This document shows positions 12,519 through 22,267 of a stretch of 64,000 nucleotides of DNA, in pieces. The translations under genes and the position numbers were made by a program. Location: positions 5,518,001-5,582,000 of the forward strand of contig CAVNZM010000012.1 of assembly GCA_963693365.1 (NCBI GenBank), written 5' to 3'. The stretch is from Amoebidium appalachense (taxonomy: Eukaryota; Ichthyosporea). The notes under the pieces are model-generated. The model made no database searches and was not told where the DNA came from. It saw only the letters and a program-made list of their open reading frames with translations. Each line of letters starts with the position of its first letter. Position 1 is the stretch's first letter.

Positions 12519-14128
12519 CTAACCAATGGCTCCGTCTGCCATGGTGAAAATAAAGCCTGGAGTGGAACGTCGGGTGTCTATGTCACCGGCCCAGTCTGCA
12601 TCGGTATAGCCAAGTATGCGTCCGTGTAGTGACTTGTCCACAGGGCCGTAGACAATGCCGTGGTCGAAAGTTGGCTTGACGTAGCGCAGAAGACGCTTTG
12701 CAGCGTTGAGATGTGCCTGGCCTGGATTCTTGTTGTAGCGGGCAAGCGCGGACACAGGGAAAGACAGGTCGGGTCGAGTCCATGTGGCGAGGTACCGTAA
12801 CGGAAGACTTCCAACAATGGACTGGTACTCGGACAGATGATCGGATGCCATCTTGAGCTTGTCCTCCTCCGTGGTAGGTGACTGGTAGCTGCAGAGCTTG
12901 TCCAGTGTCATGGGAGTGTCGATGGGCTTGGCCTCGTCCATGCCAAAACGCTGCAAAACTCGGTTGCTGTAGGCAGTCTGGTGAATCTTGATGCGACCGT
13001 CGTGCAGTCTAGAAATCTCCACACCGAGGAAGCACTCAGCAAGGGGCTGGTACTTGACCTTGAAGAATTTGCTGAGTTCCACATGTAGGTAATCAGCAGC
13101 AGCCTGTGTCGACAGTGGGCGTGGAGACTAGCAGATCGTCTACGTGGGTGGTGATGATGACCATGTCGTCCCCTGTGCCTCAGATATAGCAGCAGGGGTC
13201 AGCCGGTGTCTGCACGAACTTGAGATGGCAGAGAGCATCAGAGAGAGTATTTCCCCATGCTCGGGCTGACTGCTTGAGACCGTAGATGGCTTTGTTGAGC
13301 TTGCACACAAGGTGCTCGTTGCCTTGTTGGATGAACCCCGGGCCCTCCGGCTGGTCAATGTAGATCTCCTCCTCCAGCTTAGAGTTGAGAAAAGCTGTGT
13401 CGAAGTCATCTGTTGCCAGATGACGTCCCCCTGCAGCTGCATCTGCTATAAGCAGACGTGTGGTAGTGCACGGGTGAGCTGTTGGAGGGAAGGTCTCGTC
13501 GTAATCACTAGGTGGCGCTGGGTGAATCCACGGGCAACCAATCGGGCCTTGAATTGAGTGACTTCACCTTGTGGATTTGACTTGATGTCGAACACCCACC
13601 TAATCTTGATTGGTTTCCGGCCTGGTGGTAATTCCACCAGTGTGTAAGTTTTGTTAGTGAGCAGGGAGGTGTGCTCAACCTTGGCGGCAGTCATCCACTC
13701 ATCATGTTGCGGAGAATTCAGCGCAGCTTTGTAGCTGTTGGGTACTTGGATGTCGCTCATGAAATACTGTGGATGGCTCAGCATTTGCTGTAGTAGTGGC
13801 AATAAGTGCACTTAGCTGCCTAGCCTCGTGCAGGGCACCCTTGCCTCGTCCTTGATGCACCAATTGGTTGAAGACTCGGCCACTCCGTGTTGCTGGGGGA
13901 GTGATGGTGCGATGCGATTGGTGGAGCATCTTCGCTGGAATCTTCCTTGCTGAAGTTCACTCGTTTGGAAGGAGGCTTGATGGGGGTGTCTGCGTCTTCC
14001 TGACGTTGTCTCTTGAAACCGGGGTTGGCTGCTATGGTGGTGTACGTTGTCTCCTCCTGGCTGGTTGGCTCCTCCTGCACGTGCTTTTTGCTGATTGGCT
14101 GATCCTCCTCTTCATCCAATAGATGCAA
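12519..14128 (-). pseudogene. Copia reverse transcriptase / RNase H remnant
   Basis: From about 14128 downward there is an acidic linker, then RT. Motifs are KIRWVFDIK, FKARLVARGFTQR, DDFDTAFLNSKLEEEIY, QPEGPGF, NKAIYGLKQSARAW, the HVDD catalytic box, FLGVEISR, RPDLSFPVSALARY and the RNase H start GYTDADWAGD. A frameshift lies at about 13510 after GFTQR, an in-frame stop just before the catalytic block (about 13180), a second shift near 13085, and the RNase H ends prematurely at 12519. It cannot encode a working polymerase. Confidence 0.9.
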
Positions 14129-14149
14129 AACAGCCTTCTCACCTGAGAC

Positions 14150-14613
14150 TCAGTTACCGAAGGCAGGATGTGCTCTTTCATCGAAGATCACACTCCTCCT
14201 AAGAGCAATTCGGCCTGAGGGAAGGAGGATGCGGTAAGCCTTGCAGTGGGATTGGTAGCCAACGAAAATTCCTGGCTCAGTGCGCGGACCGGAGCGAATT
14301 TCTGGCCGCGCTGGCGTTCCTCGGGCGGGATGACGGCAAAAACTGCGCAGCCAAACACACGAAGGTAGCTGACATCTGGACGTTTGCCGTAGAGAGCTTA
14401 ATAGGGAGGGATGAAACCAGGGTTGGAGGAATAGGGGCTCCGGTTGTTGAGATGCACAGCAGTGCGCACAGCTTCTGGCCAATGGCGAAGAGGAAAATCA
14501 GGTACAGAGAGAAGCATGGCGTGCGCACGGTCAATCAGAGTGTAGTTGCGCCGTTCAGCTACTCCATTCTGACCGTGGGCAATGCCATAGGTTGCATCCA
14601 TTCTCTGGGTGCT
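14150..14613 (-). pseudogene. Copia integrase, C-terminal part (downstream of the nested insertion)
   Basis: The piece contains the end of the catalytic core (GQNGVAERRNYTL, the conserved E region) and HWPEAVRTAVHLNNRSP, then LRVFGC and the FVGYQ motif typical of copia integrases. An in-frame stop lies at about 14398 and a frameshift near 14300. Its upstream half is at 16859-17470, and the reading frame joins exactly if the inserted element and one 5-bp duplicate are removed. Confidence 0.85.
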
Positions 14614-14618
14614 ACCAT
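14614..14618. repeat. Target-site duplication, left copy (ACCAT)
   Basis: Five bases directly before LTR copy 1. The right copy at 16859-16863 is ACCGT, one mismatch. Removing one copy restores the copia integrase frame. Confidence 0.65.
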
Positions 14619-15350
14619 TGTCGTAACCTAACATGTGTGTATTAACAGATGCGGCACTCTTCTAAGTAAACACACACGGAAAGGAACGAACGTATACGAG
14701 AAAATTGCAAAGTTTATTAATAGGCCTGACTCCGACGGGCAACCTGAGATCCGAATGGAACCAAGCTAAGTCACAACTGCGGCCATCAAGGCCGTGCCCC
14801 CAAAGATCATCATCACCACTGGCAGGCCCCCCCACGATGCCACATTCCTTACATTCCGATCTAATGAACTCTATCGTGCACCTGCACGAGCTGTCTATCG
14901 GCTCACACTAATGTACATATCCTTGTCTCTCCCCTCTCCCTTCCCCTACTGGCACCGCAGAGTCTAAGTCTACATTTCATACTATCAGGCTCCCCCCCCC
15001 CTCCCCCCCCCCCCCTCTACTCTTTCCTGTACTTCAATATATACTACATTTGGCAGATGGCACTATCCGAACTTGCCAATAATTTACAAGGGCATCTGCC
15101 CGAACTTATTGCATTCCAAAGTCCTCCTAAGATCTATCCTGTACACTATTTTGAATTCTATTGGTCGGCTGCTCCAGGCTGACGTGGTCCTGCCCTGCGC
15201 CTGCAGAGACAAGATGCCCGCCGCTGTACAGCTGATCTTGAGGCCCCGGACTTGATCTTGATGACCTGTGGACCCCCCCCCCCCCCCCCCCCCCCCCCGA
15301 TCTTGATCTTCGACTTAGGATGATCTGCTGAGACGGTTTAGTATATGTCA
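14619..15350 (-). repeat. LTR copy of the nested element (3' LTR in element orientation)
   Basis: Direct repeat of 16126-16858 with scattered substitutions and small indels. Both copies carry a long C run at the same internal place (15272-15298 here). A TATA-like TATATAT lies near 15040 on the minus strand. Confidence 0.85.
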
Positions 15351-15351
15351 A

Positions 15352-15380
<29 letters not shown>
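15351..15380 (-). other. Poly-G polypurine tract of the nested element
   Basis: On the element's strand a run of about 25 G plus AG directly precedes the 3' LTR, the position of the plus-strand primer. The purine tract is almost a pure G homopolymer. Confidence 0.6.
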
Positions 15381-15384
<4 letters not shown>

Positions 15385-15844
15385 GCTGAGTTCCACCTCA
15401 GTCACATTACACCTAACACCCGCTATAAAGACATAGACTAGTCTGTCTACAAAAAAGTATCGGTTGACGAGCCTGGTCGTGTACTCGAGCTCGTTCTCGG
15501 GCAGGTTAAAGGCCTCAAGCTCACCATCATCGGCGACGTCGGTCTTGGTCTCGTCCTCGTCCTCGGGAATGAACCGTGCTGCCAGACGTTTCTGGCCCAA
15601 CGTACGGTTCACCATCTCTTCGCGCTCCTTGTCGTACTGTTGCTCGCATATGTGAACAGTCAGTCACCTGTGGTGCCTGCTCGGCCCTGTAAGGGTGCTC
15701 CTCCATGAGGGTGCACAGGTCGGCCATTGTTTTGTGGTCTATGCACTGCTTTATCATCAGGCAAGAGGCCGCCACTGTAGGGGCCTTCTTGGCATCTATT
15801 ACTAGTGTGGGCCGGGTGTGTTGGCTACGAGTGTGCGGAGCCAA
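15380..15844 (-). pseudogene. Small ORFs of the nested LTR element
   Basis: Two overlapping minus-strand frames. One begins MAPHTRSQHTRPTLVID at 15844 and carries HPYRAEQAPQVTD. The other contains YDKEREEMVNRTLGQKRL, then the acidic EDEDETKTD stretch and LVNRYFFVDRLVYVF. Joined through a one-base shift near 15650 they would form one protein of about 150 residues. There are no RT, integrase or zinc-knuckle motifs. It may be a gag-like remnant, but the family is not recognised. Confidence 0.5.
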
Positions 15845-16125
15845 CGTGGTATCTCTGAGTCGTGTTTGAGTGTGAAACTAAACGCTGTTGTATGCCTCAC
15901 GTCTATGGTGTGCACCTGTGGGATTTGTGTGTGCAGGGAGCTATCCTCCGATGCCAACGCGTAGCCATGGTGTTGTGTGTGCCCTAACGTGTTGTGTGTT
16001 TTTTTCTTCTTTTTTTTCTTCTTTTTATTCTCGTTGTTTTATCTGAGGTGTAGCAACAGCCCAGAAGGAACTGTCACCGCGTGTAAACTAGCGCGAAAAA
16101 CCGCACTAAAAGAAAAGATGCAGCT

Positions 16126-16774
16126 TGTCGTAACCTAACATGTGTGTAATAACAGATGTGGCACTCTTCTAAGTAAACACACACGGAAAGGAACGAACGT
16201 ATACGAGAAAACTGCAAAGTTTCTTAATAGGCCTGACTCCGACGGGCAACCTGAGATCCGAATGGAACCAAGCTAAGTCACAACTGCGGCCATCAAGGCC
16301 GTGCCCCCAAAGATCATCATCACCAGGCCCCCCCACGATGCCACATTCCTTACATTCCGATCTAATGAACATGATCGTGCACCTGCACGAGCTAATTCTA
16401 TCGGCTCACACTAATATACATATCAGGGCCTTGTCTCTCCCCTCTCTCTTCCCCTAGTGGCACCGCAGAGTCTAAGTCTACATTTCATACTACCTCCCCC
16501 CCCCCTCCCCCCTCTACTCTAAGACTTTCCTGTACTTCGATATATACATACATTTGGCAGATAGTACTATCCGAACTTGCCAATATTTACAAGGGCATCT
16601 GCCCGAACTTATTGCATTCCAAAGTCCTCCTAAGATCTATCCTATACACTATTTCTAATTCTATTGGTCGGCTGCTCCAGGCTGACGTGGTCCTGCCCTG
16701 CGCCTGCAGAGACAAGATGCCCGCCGCTGTACAGCTGATCTTGAGGCCCCGGACTTGATCTTGATGACCTGTGG

Positions 16775-16807
<33 letters not shown>

Positions 16808-16858
16808 ATCTTGATCTTCGACTTAGGATGATCTGCTGAGACGGATTAGTAAATGTCA
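16126..16858 (-). repeat. LTR copy of the nested element (5' LTR in element orientation)
   Basis: Matches 14619-15350 over its whole length, beginning TGTCGTAACC and ending ATGTCA on the plus strand, with an internal C run at about 16777-16806. Confidence 0.85.
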
Positions 16859-17470
16859 ACCGTGCTCCTTGCAGGATTGTGCAAAAGTCCCCTTGACGAG
16901 TTCAACGCGCCATCTGATTGGAAAATACGCACCACTGTCGATTGTGTTCACGCTGAATGGCGGTGATTAGAGTGATGAGCTCGGCAGGGGCAGCACTCTT
17001 GTGAGTGAGAAAAATCACCCAGGAGAAACCTGTGAAGTCATCGGTGATTAACAGGCAGTAGACTTCCTTGTTGATGGAAGGGGTGGAGACGGGGCCAACC
17101 AAACCAACGTGTACTAGTAGAAGTTGCAGAGGTGCGGTGGCGCGTTCCCGTATCTGCGTAGGATAAGGGTGCTGCCGTGCTTTCCCCAAAGCACAGCCGT
17201 AGCAGATATTCTTGGTCACCGTGGGAGAAGAGGTCATATCGAGTCCTTCCACCATATTGTCATTGATGAGGCGCATAAGATATGCGTTGCTGATGTGTCC
17301 AAGGCGGCGATGCCAAATTTCGTAGGGGGCTTTTGCCGAAATTTGCCGAGTAGACCAACGGTGTGCTGCAGGAGCAAGGCCTGGGGGTCCCCCTTGTGTG
17401 CCTGTGGATGGCAGGAGCAGAATCCACAATGTCCGGAAATACAGAGTAGAGAAGTGTGCGCTCGCTGCTA
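16859..17470 (-). pseudogene. Copia integrase, N-terminal part (upstream of the nested insertion)
   Basis: It carries the HHCC zinc module (WHRRLGH ... CYGC), the GKARQHPYP region and the core strand LLITDDFTGFSWV. The first catalytic Asp position, normally H-(S/T)-D-x-x-GP, reads HVGLVGP here, so the D is lost. The last codons before the insertion (VELVKGTFAQSCKEHG) are out of frame with the upstream part, another shift near 16905. Confidence 0.85.
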
Positions 17471-18620
17471 GACTGTGATGTGACGGGTGGGGGGGTGGGG
17501 GGGGCCCAACATGGTGAAAGTTGGGTATGTCAGAAAACGCTTCACACTATACTATCTCTGGAGACGGCACTCCACTTATTAGCTAGAAGGGCGGCACCGT
17601 AAGCTAGCTATCCTCTATCTATCGTGTCACTAAACTAAGGCACACGGGGTTGGCACCCAGACTATTAATAAAGTTTTCACACTATTGAGTCGTCACTCAA
17701 ACCCTTATTATCCCGCGCTGTCTCGTGTCTGCAGCAATACACAAGTACGACAGCTAGTGACTGCAACCTAACACTAACGTCACTAGTAGCTAAGGTGATC
17801 AAGCTTATCCACAAAGGTGCTGAATGCTGCAAGAGTGTGTGTGACGGCACACACACACTCTGACCATCACAAGTGTCGGGGGTGACCTACAAATGACGGC
17901 ACACTCGTATTTAATGACTGTCGAGCCCAGAATTACTGTCCAGACAGTAGCTGCTTATATACGAAGGCAAGTACACTTGTGCTCTCTTTTGTGGTCCTGG
18001 TGCTCTCGGGAACTTCACCAGAATCTAAACAGATCCAGCCCGGGATCTAGGTGGTGCGTAGCTAGCCAATCGGAGCTAACAACGGTGCGAGCCCTAGTGG
18101 CCATAATCGGAGCCCAGATAGCCGGACGCAACCTGATCGGATACAGTAGCCAAGTGACTAAGAAACACACGTATTTACACAGATCTCTCTAACAAAGACC
18201 AAAAACACACAAAATAGAACTAAGGAGTGAGTGAGATATCATTACACACATTATTTAATCTGACACACCCCCATAATGATATATCGCTCACAAAAGTCGC
18301 AATTCCGTATATCACCAAAAAAGAATATATAAAACACAGCAGCGACGGTACATGTGTTAAAGAAAACAAAACTAATTGGCACTAATTAATGGTATCCAAC
18401 ACTCGTCGTATTATTGATCTTACACTCCCAGATCAAAACAAACAACACAAAAGAAAATGCGCACCCCCATTCCCGTCGTGTAATGGGCAAACAAAAAATA
18501 TCCAAGTTATATCTCACTTTACCGCAATATTCACAAAGATGCACATCCGAGTACAGCAATGCAGTGTTGACGAAAATAATCATATTTATCTCACCCCCTC
18601 CTTTCGGCAACACAGCAATC
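17471..18620 (-). other. Non-coding interval replacing the copia protease region
   Basis: In a copia element the protease (D-S/T-G) should lie between the gag zinc knuckle and the integrase. Here 1.15 kb lacks any recognisable protease. It is AT-richer and holds a TATA-like GTATATAAGC on the minus strand near 17960, a palindromic stretch (GTGTGTGACGGCACACACACAC, about 17836-17857) and AATAAA near 17660 on the plus strand. It may be an LTR or insertion of another element, and no partner copy was found. Confidence 0.4.
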
Positions 18621-19590
18621 CTACATCCAAATCCCTGCGTCAGCCTTGAGCTCGTCCGAATTCCCTTCAGCAAGGAAATGGGCAAACTCAGCATCGGTGT
18701 CGGTGCGGTCCTGGTAATAGGCATGCAGGGCAGCGGCAGTTGGGGGCTCGCGGCATTGGTCAGCACGGTGGCCAGGCTTCTTGCATTCGAAACACAAGCC
18801 CTGCTTGAGGCAGTACTTCTTCTGGTCCGAAGCCAGGGGCTCACCACGTGCCACATAGGCACTTGCCTGTTGACGTGGTGGTCCTGAGTCAGGCCGGCCA
18901 CGTGGGTTAGTAGCTCGGTACACAGCATGCTCGTGTTCTTCATATAACAACATCCCCCTAATCTGGGCAAGGGTACGAGGCACATATGCATTGGTGTCGG
19001 TTATCAAATCCACAGAGTAGAACGGAACCGGGAAGGCAACAGCAAAAATATCTTAGCCAGAATCTGGTCGTCGGAGAGCGGGGTGTTGGCGGCAGCAAGC
19101 TCGTCGGCTATGCCCATCACTGTATTGAATACATCGGTGACGGTGGTGTTGGGGTCGGGCATCAAAGAATGGAGGCGCTGGGTGATGGCAAGAATCGACG
19201 TGGCGGTAGCACGGCCACAAATATCTTCGAGGGCAGCCCAGGCCTCGGCAGCAGTAGAGCAGTGGTTCACACTGCGGCGGACAGTACTCTGCTCCAGACA
19301 GTACCGAAGATGGTAGAGGGCCTTGACATCGAGGGCATCGGCAGCAGCAGCAGGCGCAGACGTGGCAGTCTGGTCATCGTCATAATAGTCATCATCGGTA
19401 CTGGCAGGTGGGGCCCCAAACCGAAGAGGCTGTGGACGGGACTGGCTGGGCTCGGAAGTGGAGGCAGGGGTTGTGTCTGTCGTGCCCTTATCATCGGGCG
19501 GCCAGAGGGGCGGGGGCCGGGGCGGCCACCGCGCTTGCTGTGCCGGAAACGCTGGGGCTTGGGTCCGGGTTGGGTCTGGGCACTAAAAGA
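18621..19590 (-). pseudogene. Copia gag-like domain 2 with CCHC zinc knuckle
   Basis: On the minus strand the frame reads an acidic lead (DDDYYDDDQTATSAPA), the UBN2-like core (YCLEQSTVRRSVNHCSTAAEAW, ILAKIFLLLPSRF), then, after a one-base shift near 19010, RTLAQIRGMLLYEEHE, and the nucleic-acid-binding CFECKKPGHRADQC (CX2CX4HX4C). The frame ends with a TAG directly after AGIWM, where copia polyproteins continue into the protease. Confidence 0.8.
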
Positions 19591-19599
19591 GAAGGCCGG

Positions 19600-20312
19600 T
19601 TAGGTGCTAGGGGCAGAACCAGGGCGGCGGCGGTCGCGGTCACGGGAGCGATCGGAGCGGTCACCCTGTTGGGGGCGGCGGTCTTGGCTGTAGGGGCGGC
19701 GGTAGGCCTTCATACTCTTAATGTTGAGCTCACTGTTGAGTAGAAGACCACGAATCTGCTGGAGAGATAGGTGCATGCCGTACAGGTCATAACTCTGCAT
19801 AATTGCCGAAATCTGGTCCTTGTAGTCGTCCTGGGGGATCGAGTTAAGAATCACCAGAATGATGTCTTCGTCTCTGACAGGGCAGCCGGCCATGTCGAGC
19901 TGATATGCAGCATCCTCAACACGGTTGCATGTGTCTGTAATAGACTCACCAGGGATGGGCGGGAGGCGGGAAAATTCGCGCCGTAGGTTCAATAGAGAGA
20001 GACCAGTAACAGTGCCGTATGTGGCAATCAAAGTCTGCCATGCCTCGTAAGCAGTGTTGCAGCGCTCGATTAGGCGTTGTGTGGAGGCAGTGGTGCAAGC
20101 AGCTTGAAGCAGAGTGAATGCCTTGGCTTGCACTTGGCGGTAGCGCATAATCTCCTTGGGCCCCCAATTCTTAGGGTTGCAGAGCGAGAGGAGGCGGTCG
20201 CGGCGAGATCGGTGTGGGCTTGGAATTGCCTCTGCCACTTGAAGAAGTTGTTGACGTCGAGGGCAGGGACCTGTCCGTCTCGAGACTTGAAGTTTCCGGA
20301 AGAGTTGGCCAT
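19600..20312 (-). pseudogene. Copia gag-like domain 1
   Basis: Starts at ATG 20312 (MANSSGNFKSRDG), with LDVNNFFKWQRQFQAHTDL. One frameshift near 20195 leads into NPKNWGPKEIMRYRQVQAKAF, YEAWQTLIATYG, LPPIPGESITDTCNRVEDAAYQL and LQQIRGLLLNSEL (UBN2-type retrotransposon gag). It ends in an Arg/Asp/Ser-rich tail with a stop at 19600. This is a second complete gag core preceding the one at 18621-19590. Confidence 0.8.
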
Positions 20313-20367
20313 GTTGATGACTTGAATCGCAGTGGAAGAGTTGATGGGCCGATAACCAGTTTAGAAT

Positions 20368-20667
20368 GCAGAACCCTCGTCGACTAGAGTAGAGCACAGA
20401 GGTGATCGGTGGTTGTTGATATCGATGTTTATTGACTAGTGATTGAATGATTCCCGTCATTCTGGTTTATATACCTTCGTAGCTGAGAGAGCTAAGATAT
20501 GATTGGGTAACTCATAATCCAACCGAACTAAGCTAAGTAATAAACCAATCAGATCACCTTCTAAGAATGTTCTGTACGAATCAGGAATATGAATACATTG
20601 ATCCGGATCTTGAATAGATCCCGGCGGTACGCTAGTGTATGCACACAAGTCACACAATCGTAACAGG
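20368..20667 (-). repeat. Putative 5' LTR of the outer copia element
   Basis: On the minus strand a segment starting TGTTACGATTG (20667) and ending near TTCTGCA lies immediately upstream of gag. It contains the TATA box GTATATAAACC (about 20470) and is followed by ACTGGTTATCGGCCC, a possible primer-binding site. No second copy was found, so the limits are tentative. Confidence 0.45.
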
Positions 20668-20947
20668 AATGTTTATTGATAGCCAGCCAGCGCTATGTAC
20701 ATCTCTCTATGGAATCCGATACTATGTATCTTAGCGTCGTATCATTCCACAATTGCAACACCCAAACGACAGTAACAGTAAGTGATATATCATCATCACA
20801 CCCTACATGGTGGATCGACACTTGCATACGTGTGGCCGTCCCCCAGCATACCTGTCAGCATACATGCATGCACATTACTGCCCGTGGGTTAGTGAACATA
20901 ACGTATTGGCAACCGGATTCACTAAGGGCCCGGTCAGTCCAATTCTT

Positions 20948-20980
<33 letters not shown>

Positions 20981-21420
20981 CGTTTAAAGGAATCGTGCCT
21001 GTATAAGCAAGAACAGGATGTTGCTATGGCCGAGCACAACAACTCACCACGCCAACTTAAATAATGCATGCACAGGGCTACCGAGGCCATGACTTCCTCA
21101 CTCATACTGAATGCATACCATCCCCCCCCCCCCCCCCCTCCCCGCCCCCCCCCACACACACGCACCCCACCCACCAACGGGTTCTCAAGTGCACGTATGC
21201 CGCCAACCACCAAGGCATGGCTGTGCTGCACCAGCACGTAAGTGTCCCCTTGGCACCTCTGTGGCCCCGGTGCCCATATGCCAGCAAGCTGATAGGGGCT
21301 GCACACACCCATGGGACGGGTTTTCTGCCTTAAGAAACTGATTCTCCATTCGACAAAATCTGGGCTTGGATGGCCACAGCCACATGCACGGTGTGGCCTG
21401 CAAGCAGCAGCCACTGTGTG
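20668..21420. other. Spacer between copia element and PAF-AH-like gene
   Basis: Contains a C run (about 20949-20979), a second C-rich run (21122-21150) and no supportable coding exon. The right part is the 3' flank of the minus-strand esterase gene. Confidence 0.55.
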
Positions 21421-21814
21421 TCATTGCAGGAGGGTGTCGACCAGTGGCCTCAGGTGGCCGGCCCAGGCCACATATGCCTCATTGTTGAGGTGCAGGTAGT
21501 CGGGCATCACGGTCTCGCTGATGCGCCCATCAGCCAACAAGTACTGTGCCCCTATGTCCAGCACGTGCACCTGCACTCATGTCAGTGCCCTACGTCCACA
21601 ACCTACCTTGCTGTGTGTCCGCACAGGCTCATGGTGCGTCTGCGTGCGTGCGTGTGTGCGTGTGTGTGTGTGTGTTGGGGGGAGGGGGGGGGGGGGGGGA
21701 GCGGGGGTTGATGTGTGTATTGTGTGTGTATGTGTGTGTGTGTGTGTGTACGTGTGTGTGTGTGTGTGTGTGTTTGGGGGGAGAGGGGGAGTTGATGTGT
21801 GTATGTATGTGTGT

Positions 21815-21879
<65 letters not shown>

Positions 21880-22023
21880 GCATGTGTCTGTGTTTGTGTG
21901 TGTATGTTTGTATGTGTGTGTGTGTGCGTGTTGCATGTGTATGTGTGTATGTGTGTGTGTGTGTGTATGTGTGTGTACGTGTGTGTGTGTGTGTGTTTGG
22001 GGGGGAGGGGGAGTTGATGTGTG

Positions 22024-22059
<36 letters not shown>

Positions 22060-22117
22060 GCATGTGTGTTGTAGGTGTATGTTTGTGTGTGTTTGTATGT
22101 GTGTGTGTGTTACATGT

Positions 22118-22178
<61 letters not shown>

Positions 22179-22215
22179 TGTTGTATTTGTGTGTGTGTGT
22201 GTGTGTGGGTATGTG

Positions 22216-22267
<52 letters not shown>

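Larger units (their letters stand above)
14619..16858 (-). mobile_element. Nested non-autonomous LTR retrotransposon
   Basis: Two direct repeats of 732 and 733 bp (14619-15350 and 16126-16858) begin TG and end CA and flank 775 bp of internal DNA. The orientation is minus: the internal side of LTR 14619-15350 carries a G-run ending in AG on that strand, a polypurine tract next to the 3' LTR. The element encodes only small ORFs, so it resembles a TRIM/LARD-type element mobilised in trans. A 5-bp duplication (one mismatch) brackets it. Confidence 0.85.
12519..20667 (-). mobile_element. Degenerate Ty1/copia LTR retrotransposon (outer element)
   Basis: Read on the minus strand, the order is a putative 5' LTR, gag domains with a zinc knuckle, integrase, then reverse transcriptase and RNase H start. 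Integrase before RT is the copia (Pseudoviridae-type) order. The protease is not recognisable, the RNase H is cut short near 12519, no matching 3' LTR was found, and there are several frameshifts and stops, so the copy is dead. A younger LTR element (14619-16858) sits inside the integrase. Confidence 0.85.

Noticed and set aside
13140-13442. 100-codon minus-strand frame in the copia RT region
   Set aside because: It is the out-of-frame shadow of the RT block carrying the DDFDTAFLN motif.
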